From assembly GCF_001434335.1 (NCBI RefSeq), contig NZ_AZFM01000009.1, forward strand, positions 1 through 64,000: a stretch of 64,000 nucleotides of DNA. Direction: 5' to 3'. Below, in pieces: positions 55,012 through 63,936 of this stretch (positions are counted from its first letter, which is position 1; the number at the start of each line of letters is the position of its first letter). The notes below the pieces were generated by a model. The model was not told where the DNA came from and made no database searches. It worked only from the letters and a program-made list of their open reading frames with translations. This stretch comes from Lactobacillus kalixensis DSM 16043. GTDB lineage: Bacteria > Bacillota > Bacilli > Lactobacillales > Lactobacillaceae. A program made the translations under genes and the position numbers.

Positions 55012-56010
55012 ATGTCTTATAAAGACGATTTAATGATTTTTGCCCTTAATTCAAACGTACCTTTGGCACAAAAAATTGCCGACCGCGTAGGGGTACCACT
55101 TTCAAAGTCAAGTGTTGAAAGATTCAGCGATGGTGAAATTCAAATCAATATTGATGAATCAGTTCGTGGTAAAGATGTTTATTTGATTCAATCAACAAGT
55201 GCACCAGTTAATGATAATTTGATGGAATTACTGATTATGATTGATGCTGTACGCCGTGCAAGTGCTCGCACTGTTAACATTGTGCTTCCTTACTACGGCT
55301 ATGCTCGTCAAGATCGTAAAACGCGTGCGCGTGAACCAATTACTGCTAAGCTTGTTGCCGACATGCTTCAAACAGCAGGTGCAGATCGTGTTCTTTCACT
55401 TGATTTGCATGCTCCACAAATTCAAGGATTCTTTGATATCCCTGTTGATAATTTGATGGGTGCACCACTTTTGGCAGATTACTTCTTGCGTAACGGTCTT
55501 GAAAAAGATGCAGTTGTTGTTTCACCTGACCACGGTGGTGTTACTCGTGCAAGAAAGCTTGCTGAATTCTTAGGTACTTCAATTGCGATTGTTGATAAGC
55601 GCCGTCCACGTGCCAATGTTGCTGAAGTTATGAACATCATTGGTGACGTTAAGGGTAAGCGTGCAATCATCATTGATGATATGATCGATACTGCTGGCAC
55701 CATTACTTTAGCTGCACAAGCTTTAATTGATGCAGGTGCAACTGAAGTTTATGCAAGTGCAACTCATGCTGTTTTATCAGGTCCAGCTATCAAGAGATTA
55801 AATGATTCTCCAATTAAGAATTTGGTCTTGACTGATTCTATTAATCAACCAATTGAAAAGAAGTTGGACAAGATGGTTCTTGTATCTGTTGGTCCACTTA
55901 TGGGGGATGCAATCAAGCTTATTCAAGAACATAAGCCACTTAGCCCATTATTTAATACTAGATATCAAGAAGAAAAGCACAGACAAAATTGTGCAAAAAA
56001 ACACTGGTAG
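55012..56010 (+). CDS. prs: Ribose-phosphate pyrophosphokinase
   Basis: A cytoplasmic enzyme of 332 aa that makes PRPP from ribose-5-phosphate and ATP, feeding purine, pyrimidine and NAD synthesis and the PurR signal. Motifs: [57 protein letters not shown], and the PRPP loop [14 protein letters not shown]. It is a few residues longer than usual: the last codons (CAKKHW) and the stop fall within the terminator stem, so the C-terminus may be a recent extension. Ribosome site acggaggaaa. Confidence 0.97.
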   Translation: MSYKDDLMIFALNSNVPLAQKIADRVGVPLSKSSVERFSDGEIQINIDESVRGKDVYLIQSTSAPVNDNLMELLIMIDAVRRASARTVNIVLPYYGYARQDRKTRAREPITAKLVADMLQTAGADRVLSLDLHAPQIQGFFDIPVDNLMGAPLLADYFLRNGLEKDAVVVSPDHGGVTRARKLAEFLGTSIAIVDKRRPRANVAEVMNIIGDVKGKRAIIIDDMIDTAGTITLAAQALIDAGATEVYASATHAVLSGPAIKRLNDSPIKNLVLTDSINQPIEKKLDKMVLVSVGPLMGDAIKLIQEHKPLSPLFNTRYQEEKHRQNCAKKHW

Positions 56011-56048
56011 ATTTGCCATAATTGGTAAACCTACCAGTGTTTTGTTTT
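55996..56048. terminator. Bidirectional terminator overlapping the prs stop codon
   Basis: A perfect 13-bp stem, aaaacactggtag/ctaccagtgtttt, flanked by A-run and T-run. It serves prs (+) and the HD protein gene (-). Confidence 0.9.
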
Positions 56049-57413
56049 TTACGATTTTTTCTTAGGCTTTCTTAAATATCTTAATTCACCATTTCTGACG
56101 TATTTTTGAAATTCTTGATAAAGTGGATCAAAAATCTGCGGTTCATTGCTTTGCGAAAGCATAGTCTTTGGGAAGAAGAAACGCTCATCACCTTGAAAAG
56201 TACCGTTAAGTGCACGCACTAACGGACTTAATTCAGACAATTCAATCATTGTACCATCGTCTTGCATGATTTCGATCTGACTATTTGCATTTTTACCTGT
56301 TGGCTTATAAGCATCATATGGTTCATCAAAGGCTGAATTAATATCAGTGTAATAATCAGGATCAAACCCGGCTTGACTAATTAAATCATTTAACTTAGGA
56401 AGGAGATTTTTGGTCTCTTCGTTAATACGGACGCTAGCTAACGGTTTACGATACAAGTAGCGTTTACATAAGTCTGATAAGATTGGATCCCCTGAATCAA
56501 TCCACATTGAGAAATTGGTTTCCATTACTCCGTCATCAAGTTTAAGATAGTCATCTAGTGTCCAAGTGCCTTCTAAGAACTTGGATAAACTTGGTGTGAC
56601 TTTTAAGTTGCCGTGTTGATAGACATCTTTAGCTCTTTGAAGTAAATGATGTAAGATAACTTCCATTGAGCGACCAACGCGGTGGAAATATATCTGTTGG
56701 TACATTTGGTAGCGTGAGACAATGTAGTCTTCAACAGCGTGCATCCCATTATTGTTAAAGCAGATCCCATCACGATATGGTCTGATTACTCGTAAAACCC
56801 TGGATAAGTCAAAGCGACCATAATTAACGCCAGTAAAGTAGGCATCCCGTTGCAAATAGTCCATTCTATCAGCGTCTGCTTGGCTAGAAATCATCTTAAC
56901 TACTTGATTGTTAGGGTAAGTTTTAGCAATAACGCTAGCAACTAGATCAGGAAAGTTGCTGGAAACTTGTTTTAATGCACGGTTAATTTCGGTATTTGGA
57001 TTAGTGATGATTTGTTGGCCGATCTTTTCATGATTGGTGTCAAATAAATGCTCAAATGTATGAGAATAAGGGCCATGACCGATATCATGAAGTAAGCCGG
57101 CACATTCAACTAATAAGCGATTGTCATCATCCCAAAGACCATCACCTGGCATAATTGATGGGTATTTTTTTGCAAAAATATCACAAATTTGTCTAGTTAA
57201 TTCATAAACGCCGAGATTATGTTCAAAACGAGTATGGGTAGCACCTGGAAAAACATAACTAATAGGGCCCAGTTGCTTGATTCGTCTCATGCGTTGAAAT
57301 TCTTTTGATTGTAAAATATCAAGGATAACTTTATCCTCAATGTGGATATAACCGTATATCGGGTCACGAAGAACGACTTCGTGATTTAATTTTTCACTTT
57401 GAAATCTTGGCAT
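56049..57413 (-). CDS. HD-domain phosphohydrolase of the YwfO/dGTPase-like group
   Basis: A cytoplasmic metal-dependent phosphohydrolase of 454 aa. HD motifs: GATHTRFEHNLGVYEL (first His), CAGLLHDIGHGPYSHTFEHL (His-Asp pair and following His residues) and SSQADADRMDYLQRDAYFTG (distal Asp). This matches the SAMHD1/dGTPase-related YwfO type, which hydrolyses dNTPs in characterised members. The N-terminal VVLRDPIYGYIHIEDKVI block is typical. Ribosome site agcttgaggaa on the minus strand. Divergent from the DUF1934 gene. The usual Firmicutes neighbourhood with rpoE and pyrG supports the call. Confidence 0.92.
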   Translation of the reverse strand: MPRFQSEKLNHEVVLRDPIYGYIHIEDKVILDILQSKEFQRMRRIKQLGPISYVFPGATHTRFEHNLGVYELTRQICDIFAKKYPSIMPGDGLWDDDNRLLVECAGLLHDIGHGPYSHTFEHLFDTNHEKIGQQIITNPNTEINRALKQVSSNFPDLVASVIAKTYPNNQVVKMISSQADADRMDYLQRDAYFTGVNYGRFDLSRVLRVIRPYRDGICFNNNGMHAVEDYIVSRYQMYQQIYFHRVGRSMEVILHHLLQRAKDVYQHGNLKVTPSLSKFLEGTWTLDDYLKLDDGVMETNFSMWIDSGDPILSDLCKRYLYRKPLASVRINEETKNLLPKLNDLISQAGFDPDYYTDINSAFDEPYDAYKPTGKNANSQIEIMQDDGTMIELSELSPLVRALNGTFQGDERFFFPKTMLSQSNEPQIFDPLYQEFQKYVRNGELRYLRKPKKKS

Positions 57414-57500
57414 AAAAAATTCCTCAAGCTGAATCTTTAATTTTTTAGTAAATCTATATTAGAATGTATATAACTAAATTATAGCAAATAAGTGAGTAGT

Positions 57501-57905
57501 ATGACGAAGATAAACATTGATTTAACAAGTACAATCACACAAGGTGATGATACAGAAACATTTCATAAAAATGCAACTGGTGAAATTGAGATCAGCGATC
57601 AAGCTATCAGAATTTCATATTTAGAAGATGGCGAAATTCCTGTTAAAATGTTGCTAAAGGATAAAGAATTAATTTTAAGACGTGGAGTTGATCACAATAA
57701 TTATTCTTTATTAAAATTCACCCCAGGTGAAAAGAAAGCTTGCCGCTATGTTGCGGCTGGTAGGCAAATGGATTTAACCAGCGTGACGAATTTACTTGAA
57801 TTTGTTGATCAAAATGACAATTCTCAAAAACTTCAGGTTGAATATGACCTCTTTAGTGGTCTATACTTAGTAGGTAACTATACAGTCACGTTGATTTTTA
57901 CTTAG
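57501..57905 (+). CDS. DUF1934 (YwiB-like) beta-barrel protein
   Basis: A cytoplasmic protein of 134 aa of the calycin-like DUF1934 family, function unknown. Conserved elements are KINIDLTSTITQGDDTETFH, ISYLEDGEIPVKMLLKDKEL and the C-terminal GLYLVGNYTVTLIF. ATG at 57501 is chosen with agtgag just before; a GTG at 57492 in the same frame would add three residues. It lies between the HD protein and rpoE, a position kept in related genomes. Confidence 0.8.
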   Translation: MTKINIDLTSTITQGDDTETFHKNATGEIEISDQAIRISYLEDGEIPVKMLLKDKELILRRGVDHNNYSLLKFTPGEKKACRYVAAGRQMDLTSVTNLLEFVDQNDNSQKLQVEYDLFSGLYLVGNYTVTLIFT

Positions 57906-57952
57906 ACGCTTAGTAAAATAGTAAAGATTGTAAAAAGAGAGGACGTACAACT

Positions 57953-58504
57953 GTGGGATTAGACGACTTTAAAGACAAAAATCGCGATGAATTGTCAATG
58001 ATTGAAGTTGCTCGTGCAATTTTGGAAGATCATGGCAAGAGAATGGCTTTTGCTGATATTGTTAATGCTGTACAAAAATATTTGAACAAGAGTGACGAAG
58101 AAATTCGTGACCGCTTGCCACAATTTTATACTGATATGAACACTGATGGTGAATTCATTTCTATGGGTGACAATGTATGGGCACTTCGTTCATGGTTCCC
58201 ATATGAATCAGTTGACGAAGAAGTTAACCACCCAGAAGATGAAGACGAAGATTCAGTTCGTAAGCACCACAAGAAGGTTAATGCCTTTCTGGCATCTGGT
58301 ACTGGTAGTGATGATATTATCGACTACGATAATGATGACCCAGAAGATGAAGATCTTGACGTATCTGATGAAGATAGTGACGATGATTACGGCGATGATT
58401 CAGATTACGATGAAGATAATGACGATACAGATGACAGCTTACCAGATGGTATTGAAGGTCAATTAGCACAATTAAGTGATGATGAAGATGATGAAGATAA
58501 TTAA
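57953..58504 (+). CDS. rpoE: RNA polymerase delta subunit
   Basis: An auxiliary RNA polymerase subunit of 183 aa specific to Firmicutes, increasing promoter selectivity and core recycling. It has an N-terminal folded HARE-HTH domain (about 1-90; ARAILEDHGKRMAFADIVNAV, VWALRSWFPYESVDEEV) and a C-terminal disordered tail made almost wholly of Asp and Glu (about 110-183). The start is GTG at 57953 with agagagga 10 bp before. It is placed directly upstream of pyrG, as in most Firmicutes. Confidence 0.97.
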   Translation: MGLDDFKDKNRDELSMIEVARAILEDHGKRMAFADIVNAVQKYLNKSDEEIRDRLPQFYTDMNTDGEFISMGDNVWALRSWFPYESVDEEVNHPEDEDEDSVRKHHKKVNAFLASGTGSDDIIDYDNDDPEDEDLDVSDEDSDDDYGDDSDYDEDNDDTDDSLPDGIEGQLAQLSDDEDDEDN

Positions 58505-58509
58505 TTTGC

Positions 58510-58549
58510 TTGACTTAATTGTGAAAAGCAGATAACATTTTCATTGGGC
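58510..58549 (+). promoter_or_regulatory. pyrG promoter with GGGC start (CTP-sensing)
   Basis: TTGACT (58510-58515), a 17-bp spacer, TAACAT (58533-58538), then 7 bp to GGGC at 58546-58549. Starting at GGGC is what reiterative G addition needs when CTP is scarce. Confidence 0.78.
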
Positions 58550-58564
58550 ACCCTATGTGCGTTT

Positions 58565-58590
58565 AGCTCCCTAGTTTAGGGAGCTTTTTT
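58565..58590 (+). terminator. pyrG attenuator terminator
   Basis: Stem agctccct/agggagct followed by six T, between the GGGC start and pyrG. The 5' arm contains the pyrimidine tract CTCCCT, which poly-G added at the RNA 5' end could pair with to act as antiterminator. Confidence 0.85.
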
Positions 58591-58626
58591 GTTTTAATTG
58601 CAGGTTTTAAATAAAGGAGCAGGTAA

Positions 58627-60246
58627 ATGACTAAATACATCTTCGTTACAGGTGGTGTAGTATCTTCATTAGGTAAAGGTATTACTGCATCAAGCTTGGG
58701 ACGTTTACTTAAGAACCGCGGACTTAAGGTTACTATGCAAAAGTTTGATCCATACATCAACATCGATCCCGGTACAATGAATCCATACCAACACGGTGAA
58801 GTTTATGTAACTGATGATGGTACTGAAGCAGACCTTGACTTAGGTCACTATGAAAGAATTGTTGATGTAAGAACCAGCAAATATTCTAACGTAACTACTG
58901 GTAAGATCTATCAAGAAGTCTTAGAAAAAGAACGTCGCGGTGATTACCACGGTGCTACTGTTCAAGTTATTCCACATATCACTGACATGATTAAGAAGAA
59001 AATCATGCGTGCAGCTTTAACTACTGACTCAGATGTAATTATTTCTGAAATCGGTGGTACCGTAGGTGATATCGAATCAACTCCATTCATGGAAGCTATT
59101 CGTCAAATGCGCCGTGAAGTAGGTAGTGAAAATGTAATGTACATTCACTGTACTTTGGTACCATACCTTCACGCAGCTAAGGAAATGAAGACTAAGCCAA
59201 CTCAACATTCAGTTGCTGAACTTAGAAGCATTGGTATTCAACCAAATATGTTGGTTCTTCGTGCTGAAATGCCAATCGACCAAGAACACAAGGATAAGAT
59301 TGCTGACTTTACTGATGTTCCAGTTGAAAGAATTATCGAATCAATTGATGAACCATCATTATTCGATGTTCCTTTGTCATTCCAAAAGCAAGGTATGGAT
59401 CAAAAAGTTTGTGACTTCTTACACCTTGAAAGTCCTAAGAAAGAAGCTGATATGGCAGCTTGGACTAGACTTGATGAACGTGCTAAGAACTTGAAGCACC
59501 ACACTAAGATCACCTTGGTTGGTAAGTATGTTGAACTTGAAGATGCTTATATTTCTGTAACTGACGCTTTACAACACGCTGGTTACCTTTACGAAAGTAA
59601 GATTGATGTTGATAAAGTTCAAGCAGAAGACATTACTGAAGATAATATTGCTGAAATTATGGAAGGTTCTGATGGTTTAATCGTACCTGGTGGTTTCGGT
59701 ACTCGTGGTCTTGAAGGAATGATCACTGCAATTAAGTATGCTCGTGAACACGACATCCCATTCCTTGGAATTTGCCTTGGTATGCAAATGGCTAGTGTTG
59801 AATTTGCACGTAATGTCTTGAATTTAGAAGATGCCAATACTGCTGAAGCAGAACCTAACTGCAAGAATAACATTATTGACATTATGGCTGACAAGCGTGA
59901 TGAAGAAAACATCGGTGGTACTTTACGTTTAGGTCTTTACCCAGCTACTTTAAAGAAGGGTACTAAGACTCGCGAAGCTTACGATGACCAAGATGTTATT
60001 CAAGAACGTCACCGTCACCGTTTCGAATTCAACAACAAGTACCGTGAAGAATTTGAAAAGGCTGGTATGGTCTTCAGTGGGGTTTCTCCAGATAATCGTT
60101 TGGTAGAAATTATTGAATTGCCAGAAAAGAAATTCTTTATTGCAGCTCAATATCACCCTGAATTTTTAAGTCGTCCACAACGACCAGAAGGACTCTTCAA
60201 GTCATTCATCGGCGCTGCTAGTGACTTACCTGCTAAAGAAATTTAA
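58627..60246 (+). CDS. pyrG: CTP synthase
   Basis: A cytoplasmic enzyme of 539 aa that aminates UTP to CTP using glutamine. The N-terminal amidoligase domain (about 1-267) begins [20 protein letters not shown], with [21 protein letters not shown]-type residues ([17 protein letters not shown]). The C-terminal class I glutaminase (about 290-535) has FLGICLGMQ with the nucleophile Cys and QYHPEF with the catalytic His. Ribosome site aaaggagc. Controlled by the G-start attenuator just upstream. Confidence 0.98.
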   Translation: MTKYIFVTGGVVSSLGKGITASSLGRLLKNRGLKVTMQKFDPYINIDPGTMNPYQHGEVYVTDDGTEADLDLGHYERIVDVRTSKYSNVTTGKIYQEVLEKERRGDYHGATVQVIPHITDMIKKKIMRAALTTDSDVIISEIGGTVGDIESTPFMEAIRQMRREVGSENVMYIHCTLVPYLHAAKEMKTKPTQHSVAELRSIGIQPNMLVLRAEMPIDQEHKDKIADFTDVPVERIIESIDEPSLFDVPLSFQKQGMDQKVCDFLHLESPKKEADMAAWTRLDERAKNLKHHTKITLVGKYVELEDAYISVTDALQHAGYLYESKIDVDKVQAEDITEDNIAEIMEGSDGLIVPGGFGTRGLEGMITAIKYAREHDIPFLGICLGMQMASVEFARNVLNLEDANTAEAEPNCKNNIIDIMADKRDEENIGGTLRLGLYPATLKKGTKTREAYDDQDVIQERHRHRFEFNNKYREEFEKAGMVFSGVSPDNRLVEIIELPEKKFFIAAQYHPEFLSRPQRPEGLFKSFIGAASDLPAKEI

Positions 60247-60275
60247 TTACTTGAACTATACAAAATCTTAAAATT

Positions 60276-60310
60276 ACAAGAACAGAGGAGTCTCTGCTCT
60301 TGTTTTTTTT
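60276..60310 (+). terminator. Terminator of pyrG
   Basis: Stem acaagaacagag/ctctgctcttgt (one mismatch), then eight T. Confidence 0.87.
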
Positions 60311-60370
60311 CCTATTTTCCTTTAACATTATTATGAATTATTGAAAGTAGAAAAGGATTTGTTTTCGCCA

Positions 60371-61669
60371 ATGAAGCAGATGATTATTCATGGTGGAAAG
60401 CCCCTGCAGGGCGATGTATGGATCGGTGGCGCCAAGAATTCCACAGTTGCGCTAATACCAGCTTCAATTTTATCAAGAACGCCAATAACTCTTGAAGGTG
60501 TTCCAAGAATTGCGGACGTTGATAACTTGATGGACTTGCTTGCTGAAATGGATGTGCACTGTAATTTCCAAGAAACAACATTGCGCATTGATCCACGTGA
60601 TATTAAAATGAGCCCATTGCCAGCCGGTAAGATTAAGAGTTTACGTGCCTCATACTATTTTATGGGAGCTCTACTTGGCCGCTTTGGCAAAGCAATTGTA
60701 GGTTTTCCAGGTGGGGATGACATTGGCCCTCGTCCCATCGATCAACATATCAAGGGCTTTGAGGCCTTGGGCGCAAGTGTAAAGAATGAAAATGATCAAA
60801 TTATCATTACTGCGCCTGAAGAGGGGTTACACGGTGCAAAGATACATTTAAAGATGCCATCTGTTGGGGCAACGATGAACATCATTATGGCAAGTGTAAC
60901 TGCCGCAGGCCAAACTATTATTGAAAATGCAGCTAAAGAACCAGAAATTATTGATTTAGCAACCTTCTTAAACAACATGGGAGCTACTATCAGAGGTGCT
61001 GGAACCGACTCAATCAGAATTGAAGGAGTAGAGCAATTAAAAGCTCAGATACCTCATACAATTATTCCTGATCGAATTGAAGCTGGTACTTATATTTCTT
61101 TAGCAGCTTGTATTGGAAATGGGATTAGAATTCATAACATCATTGAAGAACACCTTGATTCATACTTAGCTAAGGTTGAAGAAATGGGTGTAGTAATTGA
61201 TGCTGATGAAGATTCACTCTACGTTTATCCAGCTGGGGACTTAAAGATGGTGCAAGTAAAGACTGACGTTTATCCAGGCTTTGCTACTGATCTCCAGCAA
61301 CCAATTACTCCGCTTTTACTCACTGCTAAGAGTGGCGAAGGGGTTGTAATTGATAACATCTATCCAAAGAGAATAGGACATATTTCACAATTGCAGAGGA
61401 TGGGCGCTAATATTAAAGTTGAAGATAATATTATTTTGGCTCATCCATCTAACCATCTTCATGGCGCAGAAGTAACTGCTGGAGAAATCCGTGCAGGTGC
61501 ATGTTTGATGATTGCAGGGTTGATGGCAGATGGTACAACTATCATTGATCAAGCCGGTAATATTTTACGTGGATATGATCGTATTCAAGAAAAATTACGT
61601 CAACTTGGTGCAGATGTAACGATCATTGATGATCCTGACGTACCAGGTGTAATGGATGATGTTAATTAA
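60371..61669 (+). CDS. murA: UDP-GlcNAc 1-carboxyvinyltransferase MurA with Asp in place of the catalytic Cys
   Basis: An enzyme of 432 aa that adds enolpyruvate from PEP to UDP-GlcNAc, the first committed step to peptidoglycan. Two inside-out alpha/beta domains are apparent; motifs are GAKNSTVALIPASIL, LRASYYFMGALLGRFG, RPIDQHIKGFEALGA and VGATMNIIMASV. The active-site loop reads FPGGDDIGPRP, so residue 116 (codon GAT at 60716) is Asp where E. coli and most MurA have Cys115. Asp at this site keeps activity but blocks covalent inhibition by fosfomycin in other bacteria. ATG at 60371 gives the usual N-terminus; a TTG at 60341 is possible. Ribosome site aaaagga is rather distant (about 13 bp). 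Confidence 0.96.
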   Translation: MKQMIIHGGKPLQGDVWIGGAKNSTVALIPASILSRTPITLEGVPRIADVDNLMDLLAEMDVHCNFQETTLRIDPRDIKMSPLPAGKIKSLRASYYFMGALLGRFGKAIVGFPGGDDIGPRPIDQHIKGFEALGASVKNENDQIIITAPEEGLHGAKIHLKMPSVGATMNIIMASVTAAGQTIIENAAKEPEIIDLATFLNNMGATIRGAGTDSIRIEGVEQLKAQIPHTIIPDRIEAGTYISLAACIGNGIRIHNIIEEHLDSYLAKVEEMGVVIDADEDSLYVYPAGDLKMVQVKTDVYPGFATDLQQPITPLLLTAKSGEGVVIDNIYPKRIGHISQLQRMGANIKVEDNIILAHPSNHLHGAEVTAGEIRAGACLMIAGLMADGTTIIDQAGNILRGYDRIQEKLRQLGADVTIIDDPDVPGVMDDVN

Positions 61670-61680
61670 ATAAAATTTTG

Positions 61681-61709
61681 AAACTCGAATGAATAATTCG
61701 GGTTTTTTT
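61681..61709 (+). terminator. Terminator of murA
   Basis: Stem aaactcgaat/aattcgggttt with a T run. Confidence 0.83.
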
Positions 61710-61795
61710 GTTGAATTTTTAAGTCTTGTATAGTAAAAACATTTGATTTAAACTTTAATTAAGTTGTACTTATACTTAAATATGTGGAGAGAAAA

Positions 61796-62572
61796 ATGTC
61801 GGTTGTAATGATTATTTGGTCTATTATTATTGGATTGATAACGGGTTCAGTGACTAGTTTAATTGGGGCTAGTGGAGTAAGTATTGTTGTACCTGCTTTA
61901 ACTTTGTTTTTTGGGATTAACTCTCATATTGCCATTGGTAGCAGTTTGTTGGTTGACGTAATTACAAGTATTATTGTGTCGGTTAGCTACTTTAAGCATC
62001 ATAATGTTAGATTGGCGGCGAGTTTATGGATTGCTGTGGGATCAATACTTGGTTCACAACTTGGTAGCCACTGGGCAGGGTTGATTCCTGATGGAGCACT
62101 TGATGTAACTTTTGCGATTGTCTTATTAATTTCAGGAATTTCTACATTAAGACGTGGTGGTAAAGTATTTGATTCAAGTAAAGGACTACATTTCGATTCA
62201 AAAGTCTTGCAAGATTTATCATTGGTTGTCCTTGGTTTTTTGATCGGAATCATCAGTGGCTTGGTTGGTGCTGGTGGCGGTGTGATGGTCTTATTGACAA
62301 TCATCTTTATTTTGCACTATCCAATGCATGAAGCAGTTGGAACTTCAACTTTCATCATGTGTATCACAGCGTTATCATCATTAATTGGTTATGCAAGACA
62401 AGGCAATGTTGATTGGAAACTAGGGCTAATTATTGCGGCTGGTGCGGTTATAGCCGGTGCAATTGGGTCGAAGTTTGCGAATGAAATCAATGAAACAAAA
62501 TTGAGTAAGATTGTTTCGTGGATCTTTATTGTCTTAAGTATCATGATGGTGGCTGTTCATTTGGTCCATTAA
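61796..62572 (+). CDS. TauE/SafE family membrane permease
   Basis: An integral membrane protein of 258 aa with about eight hydrophobic segments in two homologous halves. Family motifs: SLIGASGVSIVVPAL in the first half and SGLVGAGGGVMVLLTIIFIL in the second. Members export sulfite, sulfoacetate or other organosulfur or carboxylate anions; the substrate here is unknown. ATG at 61796 follows gtggagaga; a GTG at 61784 overlaps that site. Monocistronic between terminators. Confidence 0.87.
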   Translation: MSVVMIIWSIIIGLITGSVTSLIGASGVSIVVPALTLFFGINSHIAIGSSLLVDVITSIIVSVSYFKHHNVRLAASLWIAVGSILGSQLGSHWAGLIPDGALDVTFAIVLLISGISTLRRGGKVFDSSKGLHFDSKVLQDLSLVVLGFLIGIISGLVGAGGGVMVLLTIIFILHYPMHEAVGTSTFIMCITALSSLIGYARQGNVDWKLGLIIAAGAVIAGAIGSKFANEINETKLSKIVSWIFIVLSIMMVAVHLVH

Positions 62573-62573
62573 T

Positions 62574-62617
62574 AAAAAGTCGTTAAATAGTGGGTGATGC
62601 TATTAACGACTTTTTTT
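62574..62617 (+). terminator. Terminator of the TauE-like permease gene
   Basis: Stem aaaaagtcgttaa/ttaacgactttttt, with an inner atag/ctat, and a T run. Confidence 0.9.
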
Positions 62618-62687
62618 GATAAAACTAGCCAAAAATTGTAATTTTAGTTAACATGGATAATTAATAGAACAATTAAAGGATGATAGC

Positions 62688-63884
62688 ATGAAGATTTGGA
62701 AAATAAATCAAATAGTTTATGCGATTGTTTGGAGTTTTATCATTGGCATAGTTACAGCCGGATATCTAAATTTGGTAAATTGGATAATTCATTTGGTATG
62801 GCAAAATTATAGCGGTTTGTCAGGGATGATTAAATTGAGCTATCCATTTTTGGTTTGCCTACCGTTTGGTCTAGTTATTGGAATTTTGAATAAAAAATTG
62901 GGCGATTATCCGTTAACTATTGAACAGGTGCTAACTCAGGTCAGAATGAATGGTAAGATTAATTATCGAAATTGGTGGAAGTCCTTTGTTTTAGGTCTTT
63001 TAGCACTTGGTGGCGGCGGTAGTATTGGACCAGAAGCGTCAACGAGTGTGATTACCAGTAGTATGATTAATTGGCTGGGCGACCGTCTGCGGTGGTCTAA
63101 CTATATGAATCAAAATAATCAGTCTAAAAATATTTGGTTTAATCGTATGCAACAAGATGAGCTATCAAAAGCTGGTCACTTTAGCAGCCTGTTTAAGAAT
63201 AAATTTTTGAAGAAAATTACTATTTTTTTGTTAATTCTTGTAGGCGTTGTTGGGGCAGCCTGTGTATTTAAGCTGTTTCCTGAAGAAGGGGTCTTTGGTA
63301 TTCACCATCAAGTGATTAACTGGCAGTGGCTTAACTTACTAACTGCTATTCCAGCATTGATTGCGGGTGTTGCTTTTGGCTGGTTCTTTGTTCATTTAGA
63401 GAATTGGTTTGCAATTGGTATTAATGAACGCTTTGGTAAAATCGGTCAAGGTTTGATCTTTGGGGCAATTTTAGCAGCAAGTACTTTTATTACAAAAGAT
63501 ATGCTTTTTTCTGGCGAATTTGGCATTGTGCCATTTAGTGAGAAGGCATTGAGTCTTTCGGTAGCTTCTTTACTCATTATCGGAATTGGGAAAGCGATTA
63601 TTTCTAATTTAGGCTTTGTAATGGGCTGGCGAGGTGGAACAATCTTTCCAGCAATCTTCTGCAGCGTGGCAATTGGTGCTGCATGTGCGGCTGTTTTACC
63701 CGGTGATCCACGGATTAATGTAATTGTAGTGATGACAGCAGCTTTGATGATGATTTTGGAAAATGCACCGCTTGTGATTATTTTGTTACTGCTACTTGTA
63801 GCAATTGAGCTGGCTCCTGTAATTATTGGAGTTAGTTTATTAGTACTTGTTTTATTAAAATTGAGTAGAAAACTAAAAAGGTAA
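62688..63884 (+). CDS. ClC family chloride channel or proton antiporter
   Basis: A membrane protein of 398 aa with at least ten hydrophobic segments. It carries the ClC selectivity signature GGGGSIGPEASTSV (about 108-121), equivalent to the GxGxPE-type motif, and a later MGWRGGTIFPAIFC (about 310-323), the GGxxxP ion-binding loop. No C-terminal CBS domains. A degenerate anion-site Ser/Glu pattern (GPEAS rather than GxEGP) leaves channel versus H+/anion exchange, and Cl- versus F- selectivity, open. Ribosome site aaaggatg. The last gene on the plus strand. Confidence 0.85.
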   Translation: MKIWKINQIVYAIVWSFIIGIVTAGYLNLVNWIIHLVWQNYSGLSGMIKLSYPFLVCLPFGLVIGILNKKLGDYPLTIEQVLTQVRMNGKINYRNWWKSFVLGLLALGGGGSIGPEASTSVITSSMINWLGDRLRWSNYMNQNNQSKNIWFNRMQQDELSKAGHFSSLFKNKFLKKITIFLLILVGVVGAACVFKLFPEEGVFGIHHQVINWQWLNLLTAIPALIAGVAFGWFFVHLENWFAIGINERFGKIGQGLIFGAILAASTFITKDMLFSGEFGIVPFSEKALSLSVASLLIIGIGKAIISNLGFVMGWRGGTIFPAIFCSVAIGAACAAVLPGDPRINVIVVMTAALMMILENAPLVIILLLLLVAIELAPVIIGVSLLVLVLLKLSRKLKR

Positions 63885-63895
63885 ATATGCATAAT

Positions 63896-63936
63896 AAAAA
63901 ATCAGGAATCACTAGAAGATCTCCTGATTTTATTTT
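63896..63936. terminator. Terminator between convergent ClC gene and the partial minus-strand gene
   Basis: Stem aaaatcagga/tcctgatttt with flanking A- and T-rich runs, able to act on both strands. Confidence 0.8.

Noticed and set aside
57492-57500. GTG start of the DUF1934 gene
   Set aside because: It lacks an upstream ribosome site and would use the likely site as coding sequence.
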